A stretch of DNA of 64,000 nucleotides from contig NZ_JASHIM010000009.1 in assembly GCF_030733685.1 (NCBI RefSeq), positions 1 to 64,000 of the forward strand, written 5' to 3'. This document shows positions 36,905 to 45,921 of this stretch, piece by piece. Each line of letters begins with the position of its first letter. Position 1 is the stretch's first letter. Under the pieces are notes generated by a model. The model was not told where the DNA came from. It worked only from the letters and a program-made list of their open reading frames with translations, and made no database searches. A program made the translations under genes and the position numbers. The stretch comes from Roseovarius sp. MMSF_3281. Lineage in GTDB: Bacteria > Pseudomonadota > Alphaproteobacteria > Rhodobacterales > Rhodobacteraceae.

Positions 36905-37726
36905 TCAATCCGCGGCGGCGCGTCCACGATTCAGGATAACGCCAAGAAAATTGGATTGACCTTCGATTATGCTTTCGCATTTCTCGATGTGGCGGCGCGT
37001 GGTTCGGGTGGCATCGGCAACCAATAGAACGCCGTCGACATTGGGCAGGAACGCGGCCGCGTCATCGTATTCCAGCATCGCAGGCAGGTCATACAAAACA
37101 ACATCCGGCAAAAGCGCTTCTTCCATATCTTCCAAAACGGCCGCGCTGACCTGGTCATGCAATTGCTCCGAGGCGTCGGGGTTGGCCTCGGTGTTCAGGG
37201 CCAGGGCAAGGCTGTCGGAGGCCCGGAACATATGCTGCTCCATGCCGATACGCCCGCACAGGAAATCGCTGATTTTCCATGTATCACGCAGGCCAAGGGC
37301 CTTGGCCACACCCGGCGCCCGCTGGTCCAGATCCACAAGGACCGAACGTGATCCGGGAACGCGCGCAAGGCTTTGCGCAAGGTTGACCGCCGTGAATGTG
37401 GCGCCACTGCCCGAGGTGGGGGCGACGACAGCAACCCGGCTCCACCCCTGCTGGCGCAGGGTTTGCATAAGCCGCGTGCGAAGCAGGTCAAAGGCCTTTG
37501 AGGCCGGATGCTCACGATTGTAATCAACCAATGGGGCGCCGGACAGCAGGTGCTGGCGCACATCCGGAAGGATCAGGCGCAGGGCCCCCCAAGCATCGGT
37601 GCGCGCCGTGACGCGCCCGTTGCCGAACAGCAATTCGCCACCGGCATCGCGACTTGCCGTGGCACCAGTGGGCGCAGGGACAAGCTCATGCTTCTGGCTT
37701 GTTGCCGGAGGGTAGCTCATGTTCAT
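36905..37726 (-). CDS. CpsD/CapB-family protein with degenerate Walker A
   Basis: A 273-aa MinD/CpsD-like P-loop protein (bacterial tyrosine-kinase family). The Walker A position reads APTSGSGATFTAVNLA: the invariant lysine (GKT/GKS) is Ala. The Walker A'-like segment VLVDLDQRAPGVAKALGL and Walker B VVLYDLPAML are present. In CpsD/Wzc this protein drives chain-length control through autophosphorylation. Loss of the lysine argues for a weakened or regulatory role, perhaps a lineage trait. The ATG at 37726 has AGGATCC upstream; a TTG at 37762 overlaps the sugar transferase stop and is less likely. Confidence 0.8.
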   Translation of the reverse strand: MNMSYPPATSQKHELVPAPTGATASRDAGGELLFGNGRVTARTDAWGALRLILPDVRQHLLSGAPLVDYNREHPASKAFDLLRTRLMQTLRQQGWSRVAVVAPTSGSGATFTAVNLAQSLARVPGSRSVLVDLDQRAPGVAKALGLRDTWKISDFLCGRIGMEQHMFRASDSLALALNTEANPDASEQLHDQVSAAVLEDMEEALLPDVVLYDLPAMLEYDDAAAFLPNVDGVLLVADATRTTRRHIEKCESIIEGQSNFLGVILNRGRAAAD

Positions 37727-37758
37727 GGCAGAGGATCCTGGATGTTTCGTTTTCTTGG

Positions 37759-38529
37759 TCAATAGCCGGTCCGGCGTAGAACAACGCCAACTGTCTTTGC
37801 GATGATTTTCAGGTCTCCGAAGAATGACAGGGCAGCATCATACCGCGCGTCCACGGTTGCGCGAAAAGCAAAGCTGTTTTCGTTCCGGTCGGAAATCTGC
37901 CATGCGCCCGTGACCCCCGGGCGCAACGCGAAATACGCGGCCGGGTTCGGATAAAGCGACAGTTGATTCGGCATCATCGGTCGCGGGCCGACCACGCTCA
38001 TGTCACCTTTCATCACGTTTAAGAACTGCGGCAACTCATCAAGTGAGGTGCTGCGAAGAAAGGCGCCCACGCGGGTGATACGCGGATCGTTTTTCAGTTT
38101 CTGGGTGGTTTCCCATTCCCTGCGCAGGGTGTCGTCCTTGGCCAGAAGGTCTTTGAGGTCCTGCTCGGCATTACGGCTCATGGTGCGCAACTTCAGAATG
38201 CTGAACGTCTTGCCCCGCGCGCCAAGACGGTCTTGACGGTAAAAGGGTTGCCCGCCTTCGATCCAAAGGGCAAAGGCACAGATCAGCGTGATCGGCAGGG
38301 TAATCGGCAGTGTTGCCAGAACAAAGGCAACGTCCAAAAACCGCTTTCCATGGTCCCGGTACAGGCGATGCGCGATCCGCGATGTGCCGACCGAAGCAGA
38401 AGCCTCATACCGATCAACCGGTACATTGTGCCTGTGGACGCGCAATGGCGTCCCGTCCGGCGCGGCACCAATCGTCTCGAAATGGTGGGCGTCATCGAAT
38501 GAGCCCTTGATAAAAATACTGTCTTTCAT
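37759..38529 (-). CDS. Initiating sugar phosphotransferase (polyprenyl glycosylphosphotransferase family)
   Basis: A 256-aa protein with the C-terminal Bac_transf domain: KRFLDVAFVLATLPITLPITLICA is the single membrane helix, FSILKLRTM the KLRTM motif, and RSTSLDELPQFLNVMKGDMSVVGPRPM the catalytic and phosphate-binding motif. It transfers a sugar-1-phosphate to undecaprenyl phosphate, the committed step for repeat-unit synthesis. It heads the minus-strand set with the CpsD-like and Wzz-like genes, with a 620-bp regulatory gap upstream. Confidence 0.93.
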   Translation of the reverse strand: MKDSIFIKGSFDDAHHFETIGAAPDGTPLRVHRHNVPVDRYEASASVGTSRIAHRLYRDHGKRFLDVAFVLATLPITLPITLICAFALWIEGGQPFYRQDRLGARGKTFSILKLRTMSRNAEQDLKDLLAKDDTLRREWETTQKLKNDPRITRVGAFLRSTSLDELPQFLNVMKGDMSVVGPRPMMPNQLSLYPNPAAYFALRPGVTGAWQISDRNENSFAFRATVDARYDAALSFFGDLKIIAKTVGVVLRRTGY

Positions 38530-39149
38530 GGTTGCCCCCCCGGCAACACTGGTTACACACTTTGCCGCACCCCGGCATTGACGGTTGTCGGGTCCCCTTC
38601 ACGGAACGAAACGGTATGGCAGCGACCGCTTTTCTCGTTCCCTTCGGGGGCAGATTGCAGCGACTCATCGCAATGACCCCAAAAAGCCCTTCATCCCGAT
38701 ACCTGCCCGATTTTCGGCAAGTTCTTGAAAGACTTTAACAATTTTTTGCCCTATTTTGGCCCACTTTTGCGGAAACACATTGTTTCCGCGCATGCGATTC
38801 AGGCCACAGTGACTGCCGTTTGCCGGCACAGTCAATTAACTTTCTTGTCATTGTTGCGTAAGGGGAAACTTGCGTCACAATTTGCACATAATGTGCCACG
38901 GCAGCGTCATACAATATGCAAAAGCTGCCACATTACTGCCGCGTGAGTGACGGTAATTTTCTGCACCCTAAAGTGGAATTTCGGGCGCTGACTCGGAAGA
39001 GATTCGCAGCAGGCGAATGCGATCGCTTGGGTCAAACAACCGCGGGTTAAGCGTTTCCAGTTATTGTTGCATCTCCAATACCCTGTCAGGCCTACGGCCT
39101 TCTCGGGACATTGGTGATGCACTTTGGTTCAACGTAAACTGGATACGCT
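38530..39149. other. 620-bp intergenic region upstream of the sugar phosphotransferase
   Basis: No convincing gene. The region is AT-richer than its neighbours and holds an inverted repeat at 38769-38789. It is the promoter region for the minus-strand polysaccharide genes and lies 3' of the RNase T2 gene. A small RNA cannot be excluded. Confidence 0.5.
38769..38789. promoter_or_regulatory. Inverted repeat in intergenic region
   Basis: Perfect 9-bp arms GCGGAAACA / TGTTTCCGC with a 3-base centre (CAT). It lies about 240 bases upstream of the sugar phosphotransferase start and could be an operator. It has no T-tract. Confidence 0.4.
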
Positions 39150-39159
39150 CTAGCGTATC
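39142..39159. repeat. Palindrome over the RNase T2 stop codon
   Basis: GATACGCT-CT-AGCGTATC: 8-bp arms, with the TAG stop of the minus-strand RNase T2 gene inside it. It could form a weak 3' hairpin for that gene; no T-run follows. Confidence 0.4.
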
Positions 39160-39779
39160 GGCGCAAACAAGGCGTCTTTCATCCGACAGTCGTGGACCGT
39201 GTCGCGCCCGCATGGCACCGGTGTCAGCGTCTTGGACAGGCACAGACGCGCCTCTTGGATCCGTCCCTCGCGGCAGGTGATGGTCACCATATCCGGCTCA
39301 AGCCCCGGATTGGCCTTCAAAAAGGCCTGCTCCACCACGGCTGCGGGTAATTTCACCGGGTCGCGCAGATTGCGGAAAACCTCGGGGCGGGTGACGTTTT
39401 CAAAGGCCTCTCGCGACAGGGCGTAATAGGCCGGGGCGGACAGGCCCGTGCAACTGCCATGTTTCTTCCACTGGTACCATGTAAGGCCGGATGTGCCCAT
39501 GATATCGGCCATCCCGGCAGTCATTCGCCGCGAGGGCGGGCGCTCTGCCGTTTGGCAATGCGAGGGCCAGCCGCGATGATATTGCGGCCACAAGCCGTGC
39601 AAAACCCAACCATGGTCATTTGACGCATCGCATTGCGGTGAGCCGCGCGCATCGCCCTCCAGCGCGCACCACGTGGGTGACCAACTCAGCGACAGCACGT
39701 AATAGTCGAAATCACCAGCGCGCTCACCTTCGGCGAAAGCGGCAACAGCACTGCACAGAAACAAAACAAGCGTGCGCAT
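39150..39779 (-). CDS. Ribonuclease T2-family secreted RNase
   Basis: A 209-aa protein with a signal peptide (MRTLVLFLCSAVAAFA). CAS I is WVLHGLWPQY (catalytic His) and CAS II is TWYQWKKHGSC (His and Lys), both intact, plus paired cysteines for disulfides. It cleaves RNA in the periplasm or outside the cell to 2',3'-cyclic phosphates. The ATG at 39779 has GGAAGG six bases upstream and begins the signal peptide directly, so it is preferred over the ATG 15 bases earlier. Confidence 0.92.
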   Translation of the reverse strand: MRTLVLFLCSAVAAFAEGERAGDFDYYVLSLSWSPTWCALEGDARGSPQCDASNDHGWVLHGLWPQYHRGWPSHCQTAERPPSRRMTAGMADIMGTSGLTWYQWKKHGSCTGLSAPAYYALSREAFENVTRPEVFRNLRDPVKLPAAVVEQAFLKANPGLEPDMVTITCREGRIQEARLCLSKTLTPVPCGRDTVHDCRMKDALFAPIR

Positions 39780-39910
39780 TCTTTGGCCTTCCATTTTCCG
39801 GTTTCGATCAGTATATACCCGCCAAGTTCCCCGACAACGGAAACCCGCGCCCGATCCGGACGCAGCCGATTAAGGCAACGGGGAAGATTTGCGTGAAGGA
39901 GGCCCGAGAT

Positions 39911-40657
39911 ATGGCAAAACCGCTTATGGCAAAAGCCACCGCCGTTTGGCTGGTGGACAACACGACGCTCAGCTTCAAGCAGATTGCCGATTTCTGCGGC
40001 CTGCATGAGCTGGAGGTGCAGGGCATTGCGGACGGTGACGTGGCCGCCGGTGTCAAAGGCTTTGACCCGATTGCCAACAACCAGCTGACACAGGAAGAGA
40101 TCGAGAAGTCCGAGGCCGATCCGCTGCACAAGCTGAAGCTCAAGTTCAACCCGGCCGCCGCGGGCGAGGAAAAGCGCCGTGGCCCGCGCTACACGCCGCT
40201 GTCCAAGCGTCAGGATCGCCCGAATTCGATCCTCTGGCTGGTCAAGTTCCACCCGGAACTGGCCGATGCACAGATTGCCAAGCTGGTCGGCACCACCAAA
40301 CCGACGATCCAGTCGATCCGCGAACGGACCCACTGGAACATCGCCAGCATGCAACCGATTGATCCCGTGGCCCTTGGCCTGTGCAAACAGTCCGAACTGG
40401 ACGCCGCCGTGCAAAAAGCCGCTGCCAAGAAAGCCAAGGAAGGCGAGGCGATGGACGACGACGAGCGTCGCAAGCTGCTGAGCACCGAGCAAAGCCTTGG
40501 CGCCGAGGCCGAGCCGCGCATTCCCACCGCCATCGAAGGTTTGGAAACCTTCAGCCTTGGCGGCGATGACGAGGACGAAAAAGAAGACGAAAAGATCGAC
40601 GCCGACAGCTTCTTTAACCTGCCGGACAGCCCGGATGACGAGGACGACGACGAATAA
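39911..40657 (+). CDS. trcR: Cell-cycle transcriptional regulator TrcR (DUF1013)
   Basis: A 248-aa protein beginning MAKPLMAKATAVWLVDNTTLSFKQIADFCGLHELEVQGIADG, the DUF1013 signature with a helix-turn-helix, and a second HTH-like block (HPELADAQIAKLVGTTKPTIQSIRER). The C-terminus is a long acidic tail (DDEDEKEDEK...DEDDDE). The family is known as TrcR in alphaproteobacteria. GGAGG precedes the ATG, and a frame continuing far upstream over the RNase gene is spurious. A terminator follows. Confidence 0.9.
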   Translation: MAKPLMAKATAVWLVDNTTLSFKQIADFCGLHELEVQGIADGDVAAGVKGFDPIANNQLTQEEIEKSEADPLHKLKLKFNPAAAGEEKRRGPRYTPLSKRQDRPNSILWLVKFHPELADAQIAKLVGTTKPTIQSIRERTHWNIASMQPIDPVALGLCKQSELDAAVQKAAAKKAKEGEAMDDDERRKLLSTEQSLGAEAEPRIPTAIEGLETFSLGGDDEDEKEDEKIDADSFFNLPDSPDDEDDDE

Positions 40658-40684
40658 GATTTCGCCTCGATATCGGAAACAATG

Positions 40685-40717
40685 GGCCGATCCGCCTAGG
40701 CGGGTCGGCCTTTTCTG
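40685..40717 (+). terminator. Terminator after trcR
   Basis: A 12-bp stem GGCCGATCCGCC / GGCGGGTCGGCC (one T-G pair) with a TA loop, followed by TTTTCTGTCTTTT. It lies 27 bases after the trcR stop and could also act on the convergent recR side. Confidence 0.88.
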
Positions 40718-40738
40718 TCTTTTCAGGATGAGCGGCGG

Positions 40739-41332
40739 CTAGATCTGTTTGCGGGCGTTCAGCGCAGCGCTGATGGTGCCATCGTCGAGGTAATCCAGCT
40801 CTCCGCCAATCGGCACGCCTTGGGCCAGCGAGGTCAGCGTTACGCGGCCCTCCATCTGATCGGCGATGTAATGCGCCGTGGTTTGGCCATCCACCGTGGC
40901 ATTCAGGGCCAATATCACCTCGCTCACGCCTTCGGCCTCGACCCGGTTCACAAGCTGCGGGATGCGTAGTTGTTCGGGGCCCACCTGATCCAGCGCGCTG
41001 AGCGTGCCGCCCAAGACGTGATACCGCCCCTTGAAGGCATGGCCGCGTTCCATCGCCCAAAGGTCGGCCACGTCCTCGACCACGCAAAGCTGCCCGTTGG
41101 CGCGTTTTTCCGAGGTGCAGATATCGCAGACATCGGTGGTGCAGATATTGCCGCAGTTGAGGCACTCGCGCGCCGTGGCGGCCACCTTTTGCATCAGGTC
41201 GGCCAGCGGCAGAAGCTGCAACTCGCGCTTGGCAATCAGGTGCAACACCGCCCGCCGGGCCGAGCGCGGGCCAAGCCCCGGAAGTTTCGCCATCAGGTCA
41301 ATCAGGGCGTCGATGTCGCGGGTGGAATTCAT
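40739..41332 (-). CDS. recR: Recombination protein RecR
   Basis: A 197-aa protein with [17 protein letters not shown] (helix-hairpin-helix), the zinc finger [16 protein letters not shown] and a Toprim domain ([15 protein letters not shown] ... [15 protein letters not shown]). It loads RecA with RecF/RecO at gaps. It is the third gene of the conserved dnaX-ybaB-recR operon on the minus strand. Confidence 0.97.
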   Translation of the reverse strand: MNSTRDIDALIDLMAKLPGLGPRSARRAVLHLIAKRELQLLPLADLMQKVAATARECLNCGNICTTDVCDICTSEKRANGQLCVVEDVADLWAMERGHAFKGRYHVLGGTLSALDQVGPEQLRIPQLVNRVEAEGVSEVILALNATVDGQTTAHYIADQMEGRVTLTSLAQGVPIGGELDYLDDGTISAALNARKQI

Positions 41333-41361
41333 GCAGGGTGCCTGTGGTTAGGCGCGGAGGT

Positions 41362-41434
41362 GGGGGCCAGCCCCCTACGTTGAAAATCCGAGGATTTTCA
41401 ACGCTCCCCCGGGATATTTATGAAAAGAAGAAGA
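41362..41434. repeat. Intergenic hairpin element between ybaB and recR
   Basis: Two hairpins in a row: GGGGGC-CA-GCCCCC (41362-41375) and a 12-bp stem CGTTGAAAATCC-GA-GGATTTTCAACG (41378-41403), then CTCCCCCGGGATATTTATG. The trailing AT string resembles one at 62-91. From memory such elements are frequent between Rhodobacterales genes. It may affect how much recR message is made. Confidence 0.5.
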
Positions 41435-41779
41435 TCAGAAGGGCAGGTTCATGTCCTTGGGCAGGCCCATTTCTTCGGTAAGCTTGCTCATTTCTTCCTG
41501 CGAGCGCTCATTCGCCTTTTGCTGGGCGTCCTTGATCGCGGCAAGGATCAGGTCTTCGACGACTTCCTTGTCGTCCGAGTTGAAGATCGACGGGTCGATA
41601 TCAAGGCCCTTGAGCTCGCCCTTGGCCGAACAGGTGGCCTTCACAAGGCCCGCGCCGGATTCGCCTGTCACCATGATGTTGTGCATCTCTTCCTGCAACT
41701 CGCCCATCTTGGTCTGCATTTCCTGCGCTTTTTTCATCATGCCGGCCATATCGCCAAGCTGGCCCAGTCCTTTGAACAT
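41435..41779 (-). CDS. ybaB: YbaB/EbfC-family nucleoid-associated protein
   Basis: A 114-aa protein with MKKAQEMQTKMGELQEEMHNIMVTGESGAGLVKATCSAKGELKGLDIDPSIF, typical of the YbaB/EbfC DNA-binding dimer. It sits between dnaX and recR as in many bacteria. The ATG follows AGAGA. Confidence 0.95.
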   Translation of the reverse strand: MFKGLGQLGDMAGMMKKAQEMQTKMGELQEEMHNIMVTGESGAGLVKATCSAKGELKGLDIDPSIFNSDDKEVVEDLILAAIKDAQQKANERSQEEMSKLTEEMGLPKDMNLPF

Positions 41780-41878
41780 CTGATCTCTCCGGTTATTGAA
41801 TGGGTGCGGCGCGCGGGGCGTGCCGTGGGTTTAGCTTACATATTGCAGTGCCGGGGGCGGGCGGCAAGGGCAGGGCCA

Positions 41879-43639
41879 TCAATCTTCTTCGAAAGGGTCC
41901 CATTCGTCCTCGACCTCGGGAAGGGCGTCGGCCTCGGCCTCGGCCTGCTGATCCTCGGGGGTGCGGATCTCGGTGATGCGCGCCTTTGGAAAGGCGGCCA
42001 GCACGGCCCTGACCATCGGGTGATCCGAGGCTTCTTGCTTGAGTGCGTTTTCCGCCGCGTCGCGTTTGGCGGCGATCGTCTCGGCCCCGCCCTCATTGAC
42101 GAGCGTGACGCCCCACCGGGTGCCGGTCCAGCGTTGCAGGGCCGCCCCAAGGCGTTGCGAAAGGTCTTGCGGTGCGTTTTCGGTCGGTTGGAATTCGATC
42201 CGCCCGGGCCGGTAACTGGCCAGTTGCACGCAGGTTTCGACCTCGACAAGAAGCTTCACATCGCGCTGCGTACGAATGAGTTCAACCACATGCTCGAAGG
42301 TCGGGTAATGGTCCAGCGCGGCCTCATTTGCCACGGCCAATGCAGGGCTTGCACCCGAGGCACTTGGGCCGGACGGCCCCGCATGGGTTGGCGCGGGTGT
42401 GCCCTGGGCGTGTGTTGTCCCGCCGCCTTGTGGCGCGGCTGCGCCACCACCCCCCGGACCCGGCGCAGGGGGCGGTGTATCGCGCAGTTTACGCACCAGT
42501 TCTTCGGGGCTGGGCAGGTCGGCCACATGGGTGAGGCGAATGATCGCCATTTCGGCCGCCATCATGGCATTCGGCGCATCGGCCACTTCGTCCAGCGCCT
42601 TGAGAAGCATCTGCCACATGCGCGTCAAAACCCGCATCGGCAAGGAATCCGCCATGCCCTGGCTGCGGGCGCGCTCATCAGGGCCGATGGTGGGGTCTTC
42701 GGCGGCTTCGGGCGTGATCTTGACCACGGAAATCCAATGCGTCACCTCGGCCAGATCACGCAGCACCGCCATCGGGTCGGCGCCTTCGGCATATTGGCCC
42801 GAAAGCTCGGTCAAGGCACCTGCGGCATCGCCTTTCATGATAAGATCGAACAGGTCCAGAACCCGCCCCCTGTCGGCCAACCCCAGCATGGCGCGCACCT
42901 GCTCGGCGGTGGTCTCTCCCGCGCCGTGGCTGATCGCCTGATCGAGAAGCGAGGTGGCATCGCGGGCCGAGCCTTCGGCGGCGCGGGTGATGAGGGCCAA
43001 GGCATCGTCGCTGATCGCGGCGCTTTCCGCGTCGGCGATTTTCTTCAAGAGGGTGATCATCACCTCCGGTTCGATCCGGCGCAGGTCGAACCGCTGACAG
43101 CGAGACAGGACGGTGACCGGCACCTTGCGAATTTCGGTGGTGGCGAAGATGAACTTCACATGTTCGGGCGGTTCTTCAAGCGTCTTGAGCAGCGCGTTGA
43201 AGGCCGAGGTGCTAAGCATGTGCACCTCGTCGATGATGTAGATCTTGTAGCGGGCCGAGGCCGCGCGATAGTGCACCGATTCAATGATTTCACGGATATC
43301 CCCCACACCCGTGCGCGAGGCCGCGTCCATCTCCATCACGTCCACGTGGCGGCCTTCCATGATGGCGGTGCAATGCTCGCACTGGCCACAGGGTTCGGTC
43401 GTCGGCCCGCCCTGACCGTCCGGGCCGATGCAGTTCATCCCCTTGGCGATGATCCGGGCCGTCGTGGTTTTGCCGGTGCCGCGAATGCCCGTCATGATGA
43501 AGGCCTGCGCGATCCTGTCCGCCTTGAAGGCGTTTTTCAGGGTGCGCACCATGGCGTCCTGTCCCACCAGGTCGGCAAAGGTTTCGGGCCGGTATTTCCG
43601 GGCAAGGACCTGATAGGCTGGTGTCGGGGTGTCGGTCAT
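41879..43639 (-). CDS. dnaX: DNA polymerase III subunit gamma/tau
   Basis: A 586-aa clamp-loader ATPase. YQVLARKYRPETFADLVGQ, GIRGTGKTTTARIIAKG (Walker A), CGQCEHC with a further Cys (zinc module), and IYIIDEVHMLSTSAFNALLKTLEEPP (DExx Walker B) are all present. A proline/glycine-rich linker (~390-430) and the tau C-terminal part follow, ending in an acidic tail. The start MTDTPTPAY is the better one; nine residues upstream in frame are not needed. It heads dnaX-ybaB-recR. Confidence 0.96.
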   Translation of the reverse strand: MTDTPTPAYQVLARKYRPETFADLVGQDAMVRTLKNAFKADRIAQAFIMTGIRGTGKTTTARIIAKGMNCIGPDGQGGPTTEPCGQCEHCTAIMEGRHVDVMEMDAASRTGVGDIREIIESVHYRAASARYKIYIIDEVHMLSTSAFNALLKTLEEPPEHVKFIFATTEIRKVPVTVLSRCQRFDLRRIEPEVMITLLKKIADAESAAISDDALALITRAAEGSARDATSLLDQAISHGAGETTAEQVRAMLGLADRGRVLDLFDLIMKGDAAGALTELSGQYAEGADPMAVLRDLAEVTHWISVVKITPEAAEDPTIGPDERARSQGMADSLPMRVLTRMWQMLLKALDEVADAPNAMMAAEMAIIRLTHVADLPSPEELVRKLRDTPPPAPGPGGGGAAAPQGGGTTHAQGTPAPTHAGPSGPSASGASPALAVANEAALDHYPTFEHVVELIRTQRDVKLLVEVETCVQLASYRPGRIEFQPTENAPQDLSQRLGAALQRWTGTRWGVTLVNEGGAETIAAKRDAAENALKQEASDHPMVRAVLAAFPKARITEIRTPEDQQAEAEADALPEVEDEWDPFEED

Positions 43640-43774
43640 GCGGGGCCTTTGGATTCGGGATACCATGTGAACCTAAGCCCGACTTTGCGGGGCGTCCACC
43701 TTTCTGCGCTGTGGCTTGCTTTTGATCGCGGTTGGCGCGACTGTACAGGGGTGTTTGTCATTCGAGGGCAAGGT

Positions 43775-44611
43775 ATGCGGTTACGTGGTCTCCGGCGCAG
43801 TCGGAATATTGAGGATCGCCGGCGTATGGGCGGTGGCGGCAAGGCCGGGATCGGCGGGGTTGGCCTGCTGGTTGTTTTGGCCGTGGGCTATTTCGCCGGG
43901 ATTGATGTGACGCCCTTGTTGCAGGGGCGCGCGCCGCAGACTCAAAGCGCCCCGCGTGAATTGAGCGCCGAGGAAGAGCGCGCGGCAGAGTTCACATCAC
44001 GGATCTTGGCCACGACAGAGGACGTCTGGGCGCAGGTCTTCCCGGCCCAGGTGGGGCAAGAGTATCGCCCGCCGGTTCTGGTGCTTTATTCGGGCGTGAC
44101 ACAAAGCCCTTGCGGAGGGGCAAGCGGGGCCACGGGGCCGTTTTACTGCCCCGCGGATCGCAAGGCCTATCTGGATACCGAGTTCTTTTCGACCCTGTCG
44201 CGCCAGTTGGGCGCAGGGGGCGATTTTGCCGCGGCCTATGTGGTGGCCCACGAGGTGGCGCATCACGTCCAGAACGAGTTGGGCATTCTGGGACAGGTGC
44301 ATCAACGCCGCCAAGCCGTTGGTCAGGCACAGGCAAACGCCCTGACAGTGCGCCTTGAATTGCAGGCCGATTGCCTGTCGGGCGTTTGGGCGCGCGCCGT
44401 CGGTGACCTCCTTGAACCCGGCGACCTGCAAGAGGCCCTGAAAGCGGCCAGGATGATCGGGGATGACCATTTGCAACGCCGCGCAGGCCGCGTGCCACAG
44501 CCGCATACCTTCACCCATGGCACCAGTGAACAGCGCGCAAGATGGTTCGCCATTGGCTATGAAACCGGCGAAATGCGCCAATGCGATACATTCGCGGCCA
44601 ATCGGTTGTAA
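43775..44611 (+). CDS. Neutral zinc metallopeptidase (YpfJ family)
   Basis: A 278-aa protein starting MRLRGLRRSRNIEDRRR, as in the family, with a transmembrane anchor (GIGGVGLLVVLAVGYFAGI). The zinc site is AYVVAHEVAHHVQ (HExxH), and LELQADCLSGVWA carries the third ligand. It is probably a periplasm-facing peptidase of unknown substrate. The ATG follows GAGGGCAAGGT. An open frame runs upstream across the dnaX operon on the opposite strand; that part is a GC-rich shadow and is not coding. Confidence 0.9.
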   Translation: MRLRGLRRSRNIEDRRRMGGGGKAGIGGVGLLVVLAVGYFAGIDVTPLLQGRAPQTQSAPRELSAEEERAAEFTSRILATTEDVWAQVFPAQVGQEYRPPVLVLYSGVTQSPCGGASGATGPFYCPADRKAYLDTEFFSTLSRQLGAGGDFAAAYVVAHEVAHHVQNELGILGQVHQRRQAVGQAQANALTVRLELQADCLSGVWARAVGDLLEPGDLQEALKAARMIGDDHLQRRAGRVPQPHTFTHGTSEQRARWFAIGYETGEMRQCDTFAANRL

Positions 44612-44618
44612 GGCCGTC

Positions 44619-45101
44619 ATGTCGGGGTTTGTCATATTCGCCTTGCCGGTCAGTGACGGGATTTTGGCCATCGCGCCTATGCCGGGCCGCGGCGGGCATT
44701 ATGCCGAAGATCTGGCGCACCTGCGTGATTGGCAGCCGGCACTGGTGATCACCATGACCAGTCTGGCGGAAATGGCCCGGCACGGGGCGCAGGGGTTGGG
44801 GGCCGACCTTCAGGATGCGGGCACCCGGTGGGCGCATGTTCCGGTAACCGATTACGGGGTGCCCTCGATCACTCAGGAAGACGCCTGGCACGAGGCCAGC
44901 CGCGCCGCGCTTGCGGCGTTGCACGGGGGCGGCCGGGTGTTGATCCATTGTGCGGGGGGCTGTGGCCGTTCTGGCATGGCGGCCCTGCGCCTGATGATCG
45001 AAGCGGGCGAACCCGTGGATACGGCGCTCGCCCGATTGCGCGGGGTGCGGCCCTGTGCCGTCGAAACCGAAGATCAGTTGGATTGGGCCACCAAGGCATA
45101 A
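44619..45101 (+). CDS. Dual-specificity/tyrosine phosphatase-like protein
   Basis: A 160-aa protein with the P-loop VLIHCAGGCGRSGMAALR, the HCX5R(S/T) signature of cysteine phosphatases. A general-acid Asp may be in the PVTDYGVPS loop. It likely dephosphorylates a protein or small phosphate ester in the cytosol. It begins 7 bases after the zinc peptidase stop with AAGG upstream, so the two are probably co-transcribed. Confidence 0.88.
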   Translation: MSGFVIFALPVSDGILAIAPMPGRGGHYAEDLAHLRDWQPALVITMTSLAEMARHGAQGLGADLQDAGTRWAHVPVTDYGVPSITQEDAWHEASRAALAALHGGGRVLIHCAGGCGRSGMAALRLMIEAGEPVDTALARLRGVRPCAVETEDQLDWATKA

Positions 45102-45147
45102 GCGGTCTGCAAACGCCACGGCGGTCGGGCCCTCGTCGCGATTGGCA

Positions 45148-45921
45148 TCAGCCGAAGACGAGTTTTGGCCCCTCGACAAGTCCCTCCAGTGGCGGACCGG
45201 CAAAGTGCCGAAGCCGCTCCATATCCACAAGTTCGATCCTGTTTGGCGCGCGGACGTGAACGGCGCCTTTATCGGCCAAACCGTGCAAACACCGGCAAAA
45301 CGTTTCGGGCGTCATGTCCAGCAGGCTGGATAGATCGCAACGGTTGAGGCGCAGCCCTACGATGGGGTTCGGGCCGCATGTGTCGATCGTGGTGTCGCAT
45401 TCGCCGCTGTGCAGCGCGCTGAACAGGAAATAGGCCGCGACACGCTCGCGCGCGGTGCGCCCCCGCAGCAGACAAGTCCAGCTATGCATCATGTCCATCT
45501 GCCGCAGGGAGCTAAGGAGATACCCGTGTTCCAGCATGGGGGATCCCATCAAGAAAGCCTCGAAGGACCTTCGGTTGAACAGGCAGATTTCGACATCCGT
45601 GGCCGCCTCGTACGAAAAACGGTATTCGCTTTCGAACGCGCGTCCTGTGAAATCCCCCGGGAAAAGCAGTCCAAGGACCTGGGTATCGCCATCCTCGGTC
45701 ATGAAAACGGTCTTGATCACCCCCGAACGAAGAATCCCGATTTTGTCGGACAGGTCACCCTGCATCAAAACGGTCTGACCCTGTGAAAAGTTCATATGAT
45801 GGCCAAGACGGGACAATTCCCCAAAGTCCTCGGCTGGTGCATTGGCACAAAAGGAAAAGCCCGGAATAGGACACTCCTGACATTGGCACTGTGATGGGCG
45901 GTGCATTGCGACGACATTCAT
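45148..45921 (-). CDS. Crp/Fnr-family regulator (FNR-type, Fe-S cysteines)
   Basis: A 257-aa regulator. The N-terminus CQCQECPIPGFSFC has the closely spaced cysteines that, with a later one (VEICLFNRRSF), match the four [4Fe-4S] ligands of FNR proteins. A cyclic-nucleotide-type beta roll and a C-terminal HTH (LNRCDLSSLLDMTPETFCRCLHGL) follow. The recognition helix departs from the usual TxSRxL pattern (ETFCRCL), so the target sequence may differ. The start MNVVAMHRP follows AGAGGA; 18 residues upstream are dropped. It is divergent from the PAS hybrid kinase. Confidence 0.88.
   Translation of the reverse strand: MNVVAMHRPSQCQCQECPIPGFSFCANAPAEDFGELSRLGHHMNFSQGQTVLMQGDLSDKIGILRSGVIKTVFMTEDGDTQVLGLLFPGDFTGRAFESEYRFSYEAATDVEICLFNRRSFEAFLMGSPMLEHGYLLSSLRQMDMMHSWTCLLRGRTARERVAAYFLFSALHSGECDTTIDTCGPNPIVGLRLNRCDLSSLLDMTPETFCRCLHGLADKGAVHVRAPNRIELVDMERLRHFAGPPLEGLVEGPKLVFG

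Noticed and set aside
41420..43774. Very long + strand frame running into the zinc peptidase
   Set aside because: It is the antisense shadow of dnaX and ybaB; only the part from 43775 carries protein-family motifs.
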